From Peribacillus simplex (GTDB taxonomy: Bacteria; Bacillota; Bacilli; Bacillales; DSM-1321), in the NCBI RefSeq assembly GCF_030123325.1, contig NZ_CP126106.1:4554001-4618000 (forward strand): a stretch of DNA of 64,000 nt, written 5' to 3'. A model generated the notes under the pieces. That model was not told the DNA's origin. It saw only the letters and a list, made by a program, of their open reading frames with translations, and did not search any database. Of the stretch, positions 16,515-25,280 are shown piece by piece (the stretch's first letter is position 1; every line of letters starts with the position of its first letter). The position numbers were made by a program, and so were the translations under genes.

Positions 16515-16853
16515 TTATATGACTGATATTTGCGGTTTTCCTTCTTCTCTTTCACTGACCTTTTCAATTTTATCGACAAACATTTGAAAAACCTTTCTCT
16601 TTTCTTCCAGCTCTTTTATTGATTCTTTCAATTCGTTCAATTTTTGTTCAAAAGGTTTATGATAGAGCTCACGGATATTTCGAATGATTTCATCATTTAT
16701 AGTGGATTGTACCACTTGCTTGGTAATATTGAATTTATAGGAATAAACCTGAAGATCACGCTTAACTTCTTCATACTCTTTTTCTATCCCATTTAACACA
16801 TCACTGATTTCTTCATTCCATTCCACTAAAGCCTTTTTCACATGTTCCTCCAC
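16515..16853 (-). CDS. Hypothetical coiled-coil protein
   Basis: 112 residues, almost wholly charged helix; two likely coiled-coil stretches (about 12-35 and 68-100, KLNELKESIKELEEKRK). No signal peptide. GGTGGAGGAAC precedes the ATG. Not assigned to a family; a structural or adaptor role is only a guess. Confidence 0.65.
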   Translation of the reverse strand: MEEHVKKALVEWNEEISDVLNGIEKEYEEVKRDLQVYSYKFNITKQVVQSTINDEIIRNIRELYHKPFEQKLNELKESIKELEEKRKVFQMFVDKIEKVSEREEGKPQISVI

Positions 16854-17051
16854 CCTTATTCCCCCTCTTTAACTAACAAAAAATCCATCTCGATAAAAAC
16901 TTATTTTATCAAAAGTTCATTTCGGTTTCTTTTCGGCTAAGTTACTTAACATATTAGTTTCATTAAAAACAGATAACAGCGAGTTACGAAACACTTTTGA
17001 AAAATCACATAGAATGAAACATGACAACTATAACCTATGGAGGTGTTCAGA

Positions 17052-17546
17052 CTGATTCATACAGTTAAACCGGGTGAAACACTGACACAGATATCCAGGG
17101 ACTACCGGAAACCGCTATCGGAAATCATCAATGCTAACCCGAACATCAATCCAAATGTCATTTATCCTGGTCAGCCCATCATGATCCCTGGTTTTCCCCC
17201 TCCTGATACCATTCCATTTAGAATCGATGTGTCCGTTAACAATCGTAAGCTAAGGCTGCTAAAGAATGGAGTCCTGCAAAAACAATATCCAATTGCTGTT
17301 GGAAGAATGCTGTTCGGTACACCAGTAGGAAAATTCATCATCGTTAACAAAGCCCCAAACCCCGGAGGCCCATTCGGTACAATATGGATGAGTCTATCCA
17401 AGGAGCACTACGGCATTCATGGAACGAATGACCCCAGCTCGATCGGTAAAGCCGTCTCAAAAGGCTGTATTCGCATGCATAATCGGGACGTGGAGGAATT
17501 ATCTAGGATCGTTCCAATCGGGACACCGGTTATGATTCATCCTTAA
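17052..17546 (+). CDS. ykuD: LysM-containing L,D-transpeptidase YkuD
   Basis: YkuD homologue that makes or remodels 3-3 peptidoglycan cross-links. An N-terminal LysM domain (IHTVKPGETLTQISRDY...NPNVIYPGQPIMIPG) is followed by the YkuD catalytic domain with HGTNDPSSIGKAVSKGCIRM, holding the active-site His and Cys. Length (about 165) matches B. subtilis YkuD. The start is odd: GGAGG at 17039-17043 sits 8 nt before CTG 17052, which aligns with the B. subtilis N-terminus, whereas the in-frame ATG 17037 overlaps the ribosome site. CTG or ATT 17055 may be used. Confidence 0.9.
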   Translation: MIHTVKPGETLTQISRDYRKPLSEIINANPNINPNVIYPGQPIMIPGFPPPDTIPFRIDVSVNNRKLRLLKNGVLQKQYPIAVGRMLFGTPVGKFIIVNKAPNPGGPFGTIWMSLSKEHYGIHGTNDPSSIGKAVSKGCIRMHNRDVEELSRIVPIGTPVMIHP

Positions 17547-17565
17547 TGTGTTTAGGGAATGATGA

Positions 17566-17601
17566 TAAATAAGCCGATGGAATGGTCCCATCGGCTTATT
17601 T
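17566..17601 (+). terminator. Terminator of ykuD
   Basis: AATAAGCCGATGG / CCATCGGCTTATT stem followed by TT; works in both directions and also lies past the 3' end of the convergent ABC-F gene. Confidence 0.8.
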
Positions 17602-17617
17602 TGGCATGAACGTAAAA

Positions 17618-19072
17618 TCACACTTGAACCAATTTCTTCTCCTGAATTTTATACTGAAGATCGGCTACATGGTTTATGAACGCTTGATCATGGGATACAA
17701 ATATGATCGTCCCATCATATGCCGCGATAAATCGTTCTAATGCTTCAATGGCCGTAATATCCAGAAAATTGGTCGGTTCATCTAAAAGCAGAATGTTGTA
17801 TTCCCCTAAGAACAAGCGACAAAGTTGGAGGCGAATCGCTTCGCCGCCACTTAATGCTTGAACACTTTTCAGTATATCCGTTCCGACAAACTGCATCGAA
17901 TGAAGGACGCTTCTTAAAAATCCTTCATCATATTCTGAACGGTTTCCCAGGAATTGCAGTACCGTTTCATTTCTTGCAAATCGGTAGCTCATTTGACGGA
18001 AGTAACCAATTTTCGCTTTTGGAGAAAGCGCCAAGCCTGCACCATCATTTGCAATATGGTGAAGCAAAGTACTTTTACCGCTGCCATTTCTGCCTGTGAT
18101 GGCTATTTTTTTACCGAGCGGCAGCTGGAAACTCACTTCATCCAATAATACTTTTCCCTTCACTTGAAGAGTCAATCGGTCCGCCATAATCGGGAACTTA
18201 TTATGCAATTCCAATTGCTTTGACTGGCGAAATACGATTCGCCTTTCCTCTTGTACAGCATCGACTTCCTGAAGCTTTTCCGCTCGCTGCTCAATTGCCT
18301 TCGCTGCACGTTGTGCGGCTTTTTGGCTTGTGCCTTTCGATTTCGTCATGAACGTCTTATTCGGTTTTGCATTCGCCTCTTTTTTCGATAACCTTCCAGC
18401 TTGAGCAATTTTTTCAGCTTTTTTCATTTTTTCCTGCGCTGCTTTTTCAAGCCGGCTTCTTTCCTTTATGAATTGTTCATGAGCCTGCCTCTGTTGTTCA
18501 CGTTGTAACTGCTTCTGTGCCATGTACTCGCTGTAATTTCCTGAATATACGTGTACCTTGCCTTCATGCACTTCCCAAATCGTTGTTACAAGTTCATCCA
18601 ATAAAGCCCGGTCATGACTAATTAATACAAGCGCACCATAGTAATAGCGTAATTCATCAAGTAAAAACGAAATGCCGTCTTGGTCCAAGTTAGTTGTCGG
18701 CTCATCGATAAGTAACGCTTCAAAATAGTGGGTAAACAATTGGGCAAGCTTCAGCCTTGTTTGCTCACCGCCGCTTAGCGACCCTGAATTTCGCGGAACT
18801 GTTAATCTTCCCAGTAACGCTGGATCAGCCTCTGCAACAGCAGGCGCTTCTACTTGCTCAAAATAGCCACGATCAACGTACCCCTTTACTTTTCCGCTTG
18901 CCGGTTGAATTTTTCCAGCAAGTAACTTCAATAACGTACTTTTCCCTGCACCATTTTTCCCGACAATCCCGATGCGGTCAAATTGATGTACAGCCAATCG
19001 TTCAATCTTCAATATCTCTTTATCTAAATATGTCACTTCGACATTTTCCAATTCAAAGCATATTTGTTCCAT
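17618..19072 (-). CDS. ABC-F ribosomal protection ATPase (antibiotic resistance type)
   Basis: 484 residues with two ABC domains and no transmembrane part. Walker A motifs are GKNGAGKST (about 38-46) and GRNGSGKST (second half), signatures LSGGEQTRLKL and LSGGEAIRLQL, Walker B LLIDEPTTNLD and LLLDEPTNFLD. The domains are joined by a long basic linker rich in Lys/Gln (about 190-280). Length and linker fit the Msr/Vga/VmlR resistance group, which dislodges macrolide, lincosamide, streptogramin or pleuromutilin drugs from the ribosome. A short leader peptide and attenuator precede it, typical of drug-induced members. The exact drug range cannot be told. Confidence 0.88.
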   Translation of the reverse strand: MEQICFELENVEVTYLDKEILKIERLAVHQFDRIGIVGKNGAGKSTLLKLLAGKIQPASGKVKGYVDRGYFEQVEAPAVAEADPALLGRLTVPRNSGSLSGGEQTRLKLAQLFTHYFEALLIDEPTTNLDQDGISFLLDELRYYYGALVLISHDRALLDELVTTIWEVHEGKVHVYSGNYSEYMAQKQLQREQQRQAHEQFIKERSRLEKAAQEKMKKAEKIAQAGRLSKKEANAKPNKTFMTKSKGTSQKAAQRAAKAIEQRAEKLQEVDAVQEERRIVFRQSKQLELHNKFPIMADRLTLQVKGKVLLDEVSFQLPLGKKIAITGRNGSGKSTLLHHIANDGAGLALSPKAKIGYFRQMSYRFARNETVLQFLGNRSEYDEGFLRSVLHSMQFVGTDILKSVQALSGGEAIRLQLCRLFLGEYNILLLDEPTNFLDITAIEALERFIAAYDGTIIFVSHDQAFINHVADLQYKIQEKKLVQV

Positions 19073-19281
19073 ATTCGCTACCTCCGAAATTTGTGATTTC
19101 GTATCGATAGCTTGGATCGATACGAGCTTCTATTTCAAGCTCGCATCAAAAGAATAATAGAAATTGCAATTTACATTCCCCCCACCTTCAAAGTAACCGC
19201 TGAATGACCATGTAATCGAAAAGAGCTCAACTCCCAAACTCGCATCCATAGAAAAGTAACATCATCAAGTTAAATCCCTCC

Positions 19282-19313
19282 AAAACAAAAAGTACACAGA
19301 AGGCTCTGTGTAC
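19282..19313 (-). terminator. Attenuator terminator in ABC-F leader
   Basis: On the minus strand GTACACAGA / TCTGTGTAC form a perfect 9-bp stem followed by TTTTTGTTTT, 210 nt before the ABC-F start and downstream of the promoter and leader peptide. Upstream TGTGTGTATA (19370-19379) can pair either with TATACACACA (19419-19428) or with the TACACA of this hairpin, giving mutually exclusive structures. Confidence 0.8.
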
Positions 19314-19428
19314 TAAAAAACGGCATAGATATCCGGTAGAACGACAAAACTCCTACAACATATCCATCCTATACACACAGCAAATAACCCCTTATGCAAA
19401 GTGGTTTTTTCCATAATATGTGTGTATA

Positions 19429-19452
19429 TCAGTATAGTTGTAAAAATGCCAC
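19429..19452 (-). CDS. Seven-residue leader peptide MAFLQLY of ABC-F gene
   Basis: GTG start 8 nt downstream of AAAGGAG, reading MAFLQLY and TGA. The TGA is immediately followed by the first strand (TATACACACA) of the leader hairpin, so a ribosome stalled near the end of the peptide would cover that strand. It lies between a strong promoter (19482-19510) and the attenuator. This is the usual layout of antibiotic-sensing leaders; stalling itself is inferred. Confidence 0.7.
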   Translation of the reverse strand: MAFLQLY

Positions 19453-19481
19453 GTTTATCGCTCCTTTCAATTCTTGCCCCT

Positions 19482-19510
19482 ATTCTAACCAGGATATTTC
19501 CAATAGTCAA
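19482..19510 (-). promoter_or_regulatory. Promoter of ABC-F leader transcript
   Basis: TTGACT, exactly 17 nt, TAGAAT on the minus strand; transcription would start about 20 nt before the leader-peptide GTG. Confidence 0.8.
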
Positions 19511-19568
19511 TATTTTTTGTAATAGATGATTAAGGACTCCTGTCTGCGTTCGCCAAGAAACGGGGAGG

Positions 19569-19600
19569 AAGAGACATTCCTTTGGGGATGTCTCTTTTTT
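19569..19600 (+). terminator. Terminator-like hairpin on + strand
   Basis: GAGACATTCC / GGATGTCTC followed by TTTTTT. No + strand gene ends into it, so it could terminate readthrough or a small RNA. Confidence 0.5.
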
Positions 19601-19687
19601 GATCATATAGGTTAGGCATGACTGGCTCATTTTTTTCTCCAATTCAATTCTTTTTATCCTTTAAAATGTATTCTTTTTAATCCATTT

Positions 19688-19705
19688 TGTATATAATACT
19701 ATACA
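19688..19705 (+). promoter_or_regulatory. Candidate operator overlapping -10 of HTH/membrane pair
   Basis: TGTATATAATACTATACA contains inverted half sites TGTATA and TATACA with a 6-nt spacer, and its centre holds the -10 TATAAT. It sits 15 nt before the HTH gene start, so it is a natural autoregulatory operator. Inference from position and symmetry only. Confidence 0.5.
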
Positions 19706-19720
19706 TAAGAGGTGAAAAAT

Positions 19721-19939
19721 TTGAAAAGAGGAAAAGTAAAAAACAACGTGCGGTATTTTCGAAGATTACATGATTTTACCCAAGAAGAACTTTCGGATCG
19801 AATAGGTGTACATAGACAAACCATTGTTGCTTTGGAAAAACAAAAATACGAACCCTCAATAGGAATTGTTTTAATGCTCTCTGCTGTATTAAATGAACCA
19901 ATCGATAAATTATTCTTTTTAGAAGAAAAAACAGATTAA
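19721..19939 (+). CDS. XRE family HTH regulator
   Basis: 72-residue Cro/CI-type regulator: VRYFRRLHDFTQEELSDRIGVHRQTIVALEKQKYEPSIGI is a clean helix-turn-helix. TTG 19721 has AAGAGGTG upstream. It is followed after 17 nt by a membrane-protein gene, the same regulator/membrane-protein layout as at 9.5-10.2 kb though in reverse gene order. A palindrome over the -10 suggests autoregulation. Confidence 0.88.
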   Translation: MKRGKVKNNVRYFRRLHDFTQEELSDRIGVHRQTIVALEKQKYEPSIGIVLMLSAVLNEPIDKLFFLEEKTD

Positions 19940-19956
19940 AATCAGGAGGGATATTT

Positions 19957-20355
19957 ATGCGTTTGAAAAAGTGGATGATTTTAGTTGGTTATATATGCTT
20001 ATTCTTTTCCTTTGGATATTCATGTTATTCAATTTTGGTAGATGAATCAGGAAGTAATTTCTGGGTTATGTGGGGCATAGCTTCTCTTGTTATTGGTTAT
20101 CAAATAATTAATTTCTTAGTCGAGAAAAGAAATGATAAGTGGAACAGTAGTTACGTTGTTGCAGATCAACGTATTTTTCGTAAGATTCTAGTTTCCCTCT
20201 CTATATCATATGTTTTTATTCTGATTTTTTTATTGATCGGAACAATTGGATTCTATAATGATTTCATTTCAGGCTATAATATTTTGGTCGGGGCTATTAT
20301 TTCAAGTTTGTTGGTTTTTATGATTTCCCAAATTGTGCAAGGTTTTGTACACTAA
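19957..20355 (+). CDS. Membrane protein partner of HTH regulator
   Basis: 132 residues with four hydrophobic segments (about 7-27, 35-53, 80-100, 108-128). No recognised family; comparable to the small DUF3796/DUF2178-like proteins that accompany short XRE regulators. AGGAGGG precedes the ATG, and the gene is cotranscribed with the regulator. Function unknown. Confidence 0.75.
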   Translation: MRLKKWMILVGYICLFFSFGYSCYSILVDESGSNFWVMWGIASLVIGYQIINFLVEKRNDKWNSSYVVADQRIFRKILVSLSISYVFILIFLLIGTIGFYNDFISGYNILVGAIISSLLVFMISQIVQGFVH

Positions 20356-20445
20356 TCCAATAAAAAACTTCATATAGGTTGTAAAAAAGTTAGTAAATCC
20401 TCCCTTATAGAATTGTAAGGTAAAAAATTATAAGGAGGATTTTAC

Positions 20446-20511
20446 ATGACAATCATTAAATCATTATCTTTAAATGCGCTAGAAAAACAATCAATTTTTC
20501 ATGAGCCTTAG
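20446..20511 (+). CDS. Small ORF of 21 residues
   Basis: ATG after a strong TAAGGAGG site encodes MTIIKSLSLNALEKQSIFHEP and stops. It may be a genuine micropeptide or the intact 5' end of a gene whose remainder was lost. The ribosome site is the main support. Confidence 0.35.
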   Translation: MTIIKSLSLNALEKQSIFHEP

Positions 20512-20617
20512 TGCCTTTCAATCTCACTGTTCTATTCTGATTATTCCCCTTCAGTTTCTTTTAATTATACATACCGTAATGGTATGATTACATAGAGCAA
20601 ACCTATAGGAGGATAAC

Positions 20618-21031
20618 ATGAAAAAGCAAGTTAAAGTAGTTGCAGCCATCATTGAAAATGAAAAAGATGAAATACTATGTGCGTTACGCTCTCCAGTAAT
20701 GAGCATCCCGAACATGTGGGAATTTCCAGGTGGAAAAGTAGAGAAAGGCGAAGATATTTTTACTGCTTTAAAAAGAGAGATTGATGAAGAATTACAATGC
20801 AAGGTTGAAACAGAGACTTCAATCTTTAATGATAATACGCATGAGTATGAAACCTTTATTATTAACTTATTGTCTATAAAATGTAGAATCATTGAAGGTA
20901 CCCCAACTGCCAATGAGCATTCTAAACTGATATGGTTAAAGCGAGAGAATCTAAGCTCTCTAAAATGGGCTCCTGCTGACATTCCAGCTGTGGAGCAATT
21001 AATAAATGAAAAAAATAGTCTTCTCAAATGA
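20618..21031 (+). CDS. NUDIX (deoxy)nucleoside triphosphate pyrophosphohydrolase
   Basis: 137-residue MutT-like hydrolase. The NUDIX box is GGKVEKGEDIFTALKREIDEEL, matching GX5EX7REUXEEXGU except for the last glycine. The preceding MWEFPGG is typical of MutT/CtfA-type dNTP pyrophosphohydrolases. ATAGGAGG precedes the ATG. It is convergent with, and ends 6 nt from, the PLD-helicase gene; the two share a terminator. That neighbour suggests a role beside the helicase in a defence locus, rather than simple housekeeping. Confidence 0.88.
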   Translation: MKKQVKVVAAIIENEKDEILCALRSPVMSIPNMWEFPGGKVEKGEDIFTALKREIDEELQCKVETETSIFNDNTHEYETFIINLLSIKCRIIEGTPTANEHSKLIWLKRENLSSLKWAPADIPAVEQLINEKNSLLK

Positions 21032-21036
21032 GAAGA
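21012..21036. terminator. Shared hairpin between NUDIX and helicase genes
   Basis: TAGTCTTCTCA / TGAGAAGACTA is a perfect inverted repeat that contains the NUDIX stop codon and abuts the helicase stop. It can terminate both strands. Confidence 0.65.
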
Positions 21037-23847
21037 CTATACTCTTTTAGTGAACTCCGTATATAAACTAGCTGGGACCTCATTCTCTAATTCCATAGTA
21101 ACAGTAATTGGCTTTTCCCCTTCATATTCCACGGTGTTACCCTTCCCGATATAAATATAAGGTTCTGTCTTTCCATCTATTTCTTTATACTTTCTAATAA
21201 ATAAATGTAAATGTATCCCTCTATCCTGATTGAAAACAATATTCTTTCCTCTCTCAGAACTTGGCGCTGTACTATTTGGAGTCTGCCACTGAAAAATGCG
21301 TTCGTTTATAAATTCGTCGTGATAATTAATGCTCTCTTTAATATCTTCTTCCTTGTGTAAATCAATAAATAAGAAATAGTCATTTCCATTCGAAAGTAGA
21401 CCAGAACCCCTAAAGGCACTATGGCTTTTGCGATAATTTGATAGTAATGCGGCATCACCCATTTGATATTGCTCATACAACTTCAAATGTGGCAAACCAT
21501 AGTAGTCTTCTTTAAATTCCTTTTCATATCTAAAGATTCCATAAATAATAAGATCTTCGATATACGTTCTATATTCTTCATTCTGTAGAACCCTATGATA
21601 AGAAGCTGTCTTAGTTAAATGGCCATCTTCAAGTGCAAATAACTTCAAGTTCCTCTTTTTCTGACCAGGATCATAAAAATCCTGATTTAGACACTGAAAG
21701 GCATGCAATACGCTATCTTCATCTACCTCTTTAACTAACTTCAATATCTCACGTTTTGCGGTTTCTAAAGAAATCTCATCATTTTCCAATAGATATTTAG
21801 CTATAGCAAATTCATACACTCGCTTTAAAGGTAGCTTACTCGATAATTCCCTTAATACTCCTTCAAAAGCCTCGTCTAGTAATAGCCTTTTCAAGGAATC
21901 CTCTTTTTCTACTTTTGCTACAAATTGCAAATATGTTTTTTCGCGATTAATAAACTTAATCGGATCTGGAGCTCCATCAAATTTCATATAATCCATTAAT
22001 AAGAAAGGAATTTTTCCTTGATTCATTTTCTTAAATTCAAAGTACTCTTCCTTCAAATACTTCAAAGAATTAAAGTTTTCCTTATCAATCTGCGCCAATA
22101 TCCGTTCTTCCGAGATTTTATCCATTTGAATATGTGTACAACCTGGAATATTTGCAAAACCAGTCGCTATAGCAACCTTCAAGCTCTCTTTATCATAATA
22201 TCGACTACCATTCAAAGCGATGGCAATTAAGAACGTTTTACTATGATTCCCGATAAAATCAAATACCGTTAGGAAACTCTTGTCTTTATGTTTACGAAGC
22301 CCTCGTCCTAGCTGTTGAATAAAAACTATCGGAGAATTAGTTGGCCTTAACATTAATACAGTATTTACAGAAGGAATATCAACACCCTCATTAAAAATAT
22401 CAACGGTGAAAATAAATTCTAAATCATCATGATCATCTTCTAATCTATTTATATAATGTGATCTCAGCTCAACTGAGTCAATTCCAGATAAACAGATACT
22501 TTGAATTCCCCTACTATTAAATTCTTGTGCCATATATTGTGCATGTTCCACGGTTACGCAAAACCCTAAACCTTTTCTTTTGTCCCCGTCATGGCCATAG
22601 AAATTCATATTCTTAATAATAAAGTCGACTCTTTCGTTAACCTTTAATCTCTTCGTTATCTCCGCTACATCGTCAATATCTACATCACTTAAATCAATTC
22701 CCTCAATGTCGGTAATACCAAAATAATGAAAGGGAATAACCAGTTCATCCTCTAAAGCCTCATGTAAACGAACCTCCAAGGCAACATTATTATCAAATAA
22801 GTCAAAGACATTTTGTTGATCGCTTCTCTCTGGAGTAGCTGTCATTCCTAATGTGAATTGTGGGTCGAAATATTCTAGTACTGCTTGATAACTAGGACTG
22901 GTTGCATGGTGGGCCTCGTCAAAAATAATATATTCAAACTCGTCTCGTTTAAATTCTTCGTAACATTTAGACACCGTTTGTATGGTAGAAAAAATATAAT
23001 CAGCATTTTTTTGCTTTTGATTTCCAGTCAGTAATCCAAAAGTCAGTTTTTCATTAGGAAGGAGCTTTTCAAAGGTCTCTTTTGCTTTTTTTAATATTTC
23101 TTCTCTATGTACAATGAACAGTAATCTTTTAGGCTTGAATCCCTTTACATCAAAAGCAGACATATATGTTTTACCCGTTCCTGTTGCTGCTATAACTAAG
23201 GCCTTCTTTTCCCCAAACGACCTAATTCTCTCAAGGTTTTCAACCGCACGTTTTTGCATGTTATTTGGAATGATATATTCAGAGCTTTCATAAATAAATT
23301 GCTGAGCATTCGTATAGCCCTTTAATTTACTCAAAAACTCTTCATACTTACTAATGAAATTGTCATCCGCTACGACACTACTGTTCCATAAGCCATCATA
23401 TTCCTTAAGAACATCTTTAAGAAATTGAGCATCCTCTTTAGCAATAATCTCAACATTCCATTCAATATTACTCTTAAGGGCACTTTGAGTAATATTAGAA
23501 GAACCAATAATCACCTTATAACTATCCTTAAATTCAAAAATATACGCTTTCGTATGAAAACCAATCGCCTTATCTGTTTCAAAAATCTTCAAATGGATAT
23601 TACTAAACTCATTTATTTTCTTTAAAGCCTTCGCTTCAGTAAAATTCAGATAAGTAGAAGTAATAATCTTTCCCTTTACTCCCCTTTTCTCCGCGTTCTT
23701 GAAAGTATCCAACAACAGCTGAAGACCACTATAATTAATAAAGGCTACGCTGAAATAAAACTTTTCACACTCATTTATAGCAGAAATTAATTCATTTAAT
23801 AAATTACCCTTGTCTGAATTGACAATTAGCTTTTTCTCGATGTTCAT
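21037..23847 (-). CDS. PLD-nuclease/DEAD helicase with DUF3427 domain
   Basis: 936-residue multidomain protein. An N-terminal phospholipase-D-like nuclease module (about 1-160) carries HTK at 98-100 and GSSN at 115-118. A superfamily 2 helicase core follows with ATGTGKT at 221-227, DEAH at 310-313, TATP near 336 and QQLGRGLR at 511-518. The C-terminal third (about 640-930) fits DUF3427, including the sugar-like S-R-KSHSAFRGSGLL and late IYIGKG motifs. Such proteins look like restriction-type nucleases acting on foreign DNA. AGGAG precedes the ATG. Convergent with a NUDIX gene and followed upstream by a PD-(D/E)XK-like gene. Confidence 0.88.
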   Translation of the reverse strand: MNIEKKLIVNSDKGNLLNELISAINECEKFYFSVAFINYSGLQLLLDTFKNAEKRGVKGKIITSTYLNFTEAKALKKINEFSNIHLKIFETDKAIGFHTKAYIFEFKDSYKVIIGSSNITQSALKSNIEWNVEIIAKEDAQFLKDVLKEYDGLWNSSVVADDNFISKYEEFLSKLKGYTNAQQFIYESSEYIIPNNMQKRAVENLERIRSFGEKKALVIAATGTGKTYMSAFDVKGFKPKRLLFIVHREEILKKAKETFEKLLPNEKLTFGLLTGNQKQKNADYIFSTIQTVSKCYEEFKRDEFEYIIFDEAHHATSPSYQAVLEYFDPQFTLGMTATPERSDQQNVFDLFDNNVALEVRLHEALEDELVIPFHYFGITDIEGIDLSDVDIDDVAEITKRLKVNERVDFIIKNMNFYGHDGDKRKGLGFCVTVEHAQYMAQEFNSRGIQSICLSGIDSVELRSHYINRLEDDHDDLEFIFTVDIFNEGVDIPSVNTVLMLRPTNSPIVFIQQLGRGLRKHKDKSFLTVFDFIGNHSKTFLIAIALNGSRYYDKESLKVAIATGFANIPGCTHIQMDKISEERILAQIDKENFNSLKYLKEEYFEFKKMNQGKIPFLLMDYMKFDGAPDPIKFINREKTYLQFVAKVEKEDSLKRLLLDEAFEGVLRELSSKLPLKRVYEFAIAKYLLENDEISLETAKREILKLVKEVDEDSVLHAFQCLNQDFYDPGQKKRNLKLFALEDGHLTKTASYHRVLQNEEYRTYIEDLIIYGIFRYEKEFKEDYYGLPHLKLYEQYQMGDAALLSNYRKSHSAFRGSGLLSNGNDYFLFIDLHKEEDIKESINYHDEFINERIFQWQTPNSTAPSSERGKNIVFNQDRGIHLHLFIRKYKEIDGKTEPYIYIGKGNTVEYEGEKPITVTMELENEVPASLYTEFTKRV

Positions 23848-24135
23848 GATTTGCTCCTGACTGTGCTTGTATAGAATAGAATTTTTTAGATGTATTTTAT
23901 CATCAATAACTTGTAGAACAATACAACATTAATGGCTGTTTCTAAAAGGCTAAGGTTTCCCTTCAACTATTTTATCAGATAGGAAAATATATTCTATTCT
24001 TACTTCATCGAGTAGTTCAAGTAAGTCTTTAACTTTTTTATTTTACATATTTCTTAATAGACCATTTTTGCTGTTATATTATTAAATATTTATAATTATG
24101 ATTACTCCATAACACCAAGAGACGTAAAAAAACTC

Positions 24136-24690
24136 CTACACCAGACCATCTATTATCTGCTTTAATTCTTCATATGTACTTGGTTGAGCTATTTTTTTGA
24201 GTGAACTTAAAGATATTGTTTTTTGATGTGGAAAATGTATATCTAAGTCTTTAGTTAATGCAACGTAAAATTCCCATTGTGTCGTATTTAATGGTTCAAT
24301 TAATTCTAAGTTTTTTTCTTTTAGTAAACAAAAGACATATATATCTGCATGCCGTTTTATGGTCGGGCTATATGTATTTGTTTCATAATCATATTCTTTT
24401 TTTGCCCCAATACTAAAACTGATGTTTGAATACTTTTCCTTATGCCATGCTTGGATATACGCAGAAGATTTCACCTCGATTTTCATGTCTTTATAAACTA
24501 AATCAAATGCGTCCCATTCAACTCGTAATTGATTTAAACAGCCAAGAGCAGTTCCAATTAAAAACTCAGCAAAAATTCCTCTTAGGTTGTTTGTTAATAT
24601 TTTTGAAAATCCCCATTGCCAGAAATCTAAAATAGTATGATCTGTTCCTAATATTGGAGTTTCTGATTTAAGAGGTATATCATTATTCAT
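24136..24690 (-). CDS. Putative PD-(D/E)XK nuclease-like protein
   Basis: 184 residues, not a named family. The pattern E42 (GIFAEFLIG), D60/D63 (WDAFDLVY) and E72-V-K74 (KIEVKSS) fits the PD-(D/E)XK nuclease core of an alpha helix and two strands. The rest (ADIYVFCLL, WEFYVALTKDLD) resembles restriction-endonuclease-like folds. AAAGGATG precedes the ATG. It lies upstream of the PLD-helicase in the same orientation with a 290-bp gap, so it may be a further part of the same defence locus. Nuclease activity is inferred. Confidence 0.6.
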   Translation of the reverse strand: MNNDIPLKSETPILGTDHTILDFWQWGFSKILTNNLRGIFAEFLIGTALGCLNQLRVEWDAFDLVYKDMKIEVKSSAYIQAWHKEKYSNISFSIGAKKEYDYETNTYSPTIKRHADIYVFCLLKEKNLELIEPLNTTQWEFYVALTKDLDIHFPHQKTISLSSLKKIAQPSTYEELKQIIDGLV

Positions 24691-24816
24691 TTATATTCAC
24701 ATCCTTTTATGCAATTTTTCGAAGCTACGGTTTCTTATATATTTTTAACTCCCCAATTAATTTCCACATAAACCTAAAAGGCATGTCCCATTTGTAATTG
24801 CTTCTATTTATCTATT

Positions 24817-25266
24817 TTAAAAATCTTCTTCCCATGCGTCTTTTGCATCCAATAACCTTTGTGATAAAAACTCATGAAAGTTCTTTGCTGTATTGTAGTC
24901 ATCAAGTCCGCCTTGTCTATTCCACGCTATTACTGGGCACTCATTATTCTCCATTTTGCTTGTATATAGACAATAAACATATTCTCCAGCATCTTCAATA
25001 ACTACTAAATCCTTATCCAATCCTAGATCTCTATAACTCTTCGTGTTAACAACAACAGGAGCTCTATTTGACTTAGCCACTCCTAAAATATCCACACCAA
25101 ATGATCCACCAGAACCATAGGTCGTTAAAAACCACTTATAACTTTCTGGTAATTCCACCCCTAACTCATTTTGGACGACATTGATTTGTCTTTCATCTAC
25201 TCCACCTGTAAAGTCATCTGATTCCTTATTTTCATTAATAAAATTTGTTAATACCTCTTTATTCAT
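24817..25266 (-). CDS. SMI1/KNR4 family immunity-like protein
   Basis: 149 residues of the SMI1/KNR4 (SUKH) superfamily, the most common immunity fold in polymorphic toxin systems. Diagnostic parts are VQNELGVELPESYKWFLTTYGSGGSFGVDILGV and the later YVYCLYTSKMENNECPVIAWN. It is 43% or so similar by eye to the protein at 25503 (shared LPESYKWFL and NNECPVI). GGGGGATTACTGA precedes the ATG. Directly upstream lies a scar of an LXG toxin (25281-25340), so it is an orphan immunity gene. Confidence 0.85.
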   Translation of the reverse strand: MNKEVLTNFINENKESDDFTGGVDERQINVVQNELGVELPESYKWFLTTYGSGGSFGVDILGVAKSNRAPVVVNTKSYRDLGLDKDLVVIEDAGEYVYCLYTSKMENNECPVIAWNRQGGLDDYNTAKNFHEFLSQRLLDAKDAWEEDF

Positions 25267-25280
25267 TCAGTAATCCCCCT

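Noticed and set aside
20551..21027. 158-codon frame opposite the NUDIX gene
   Set aside because: Antisense of a gene with a clear NUDIX box.
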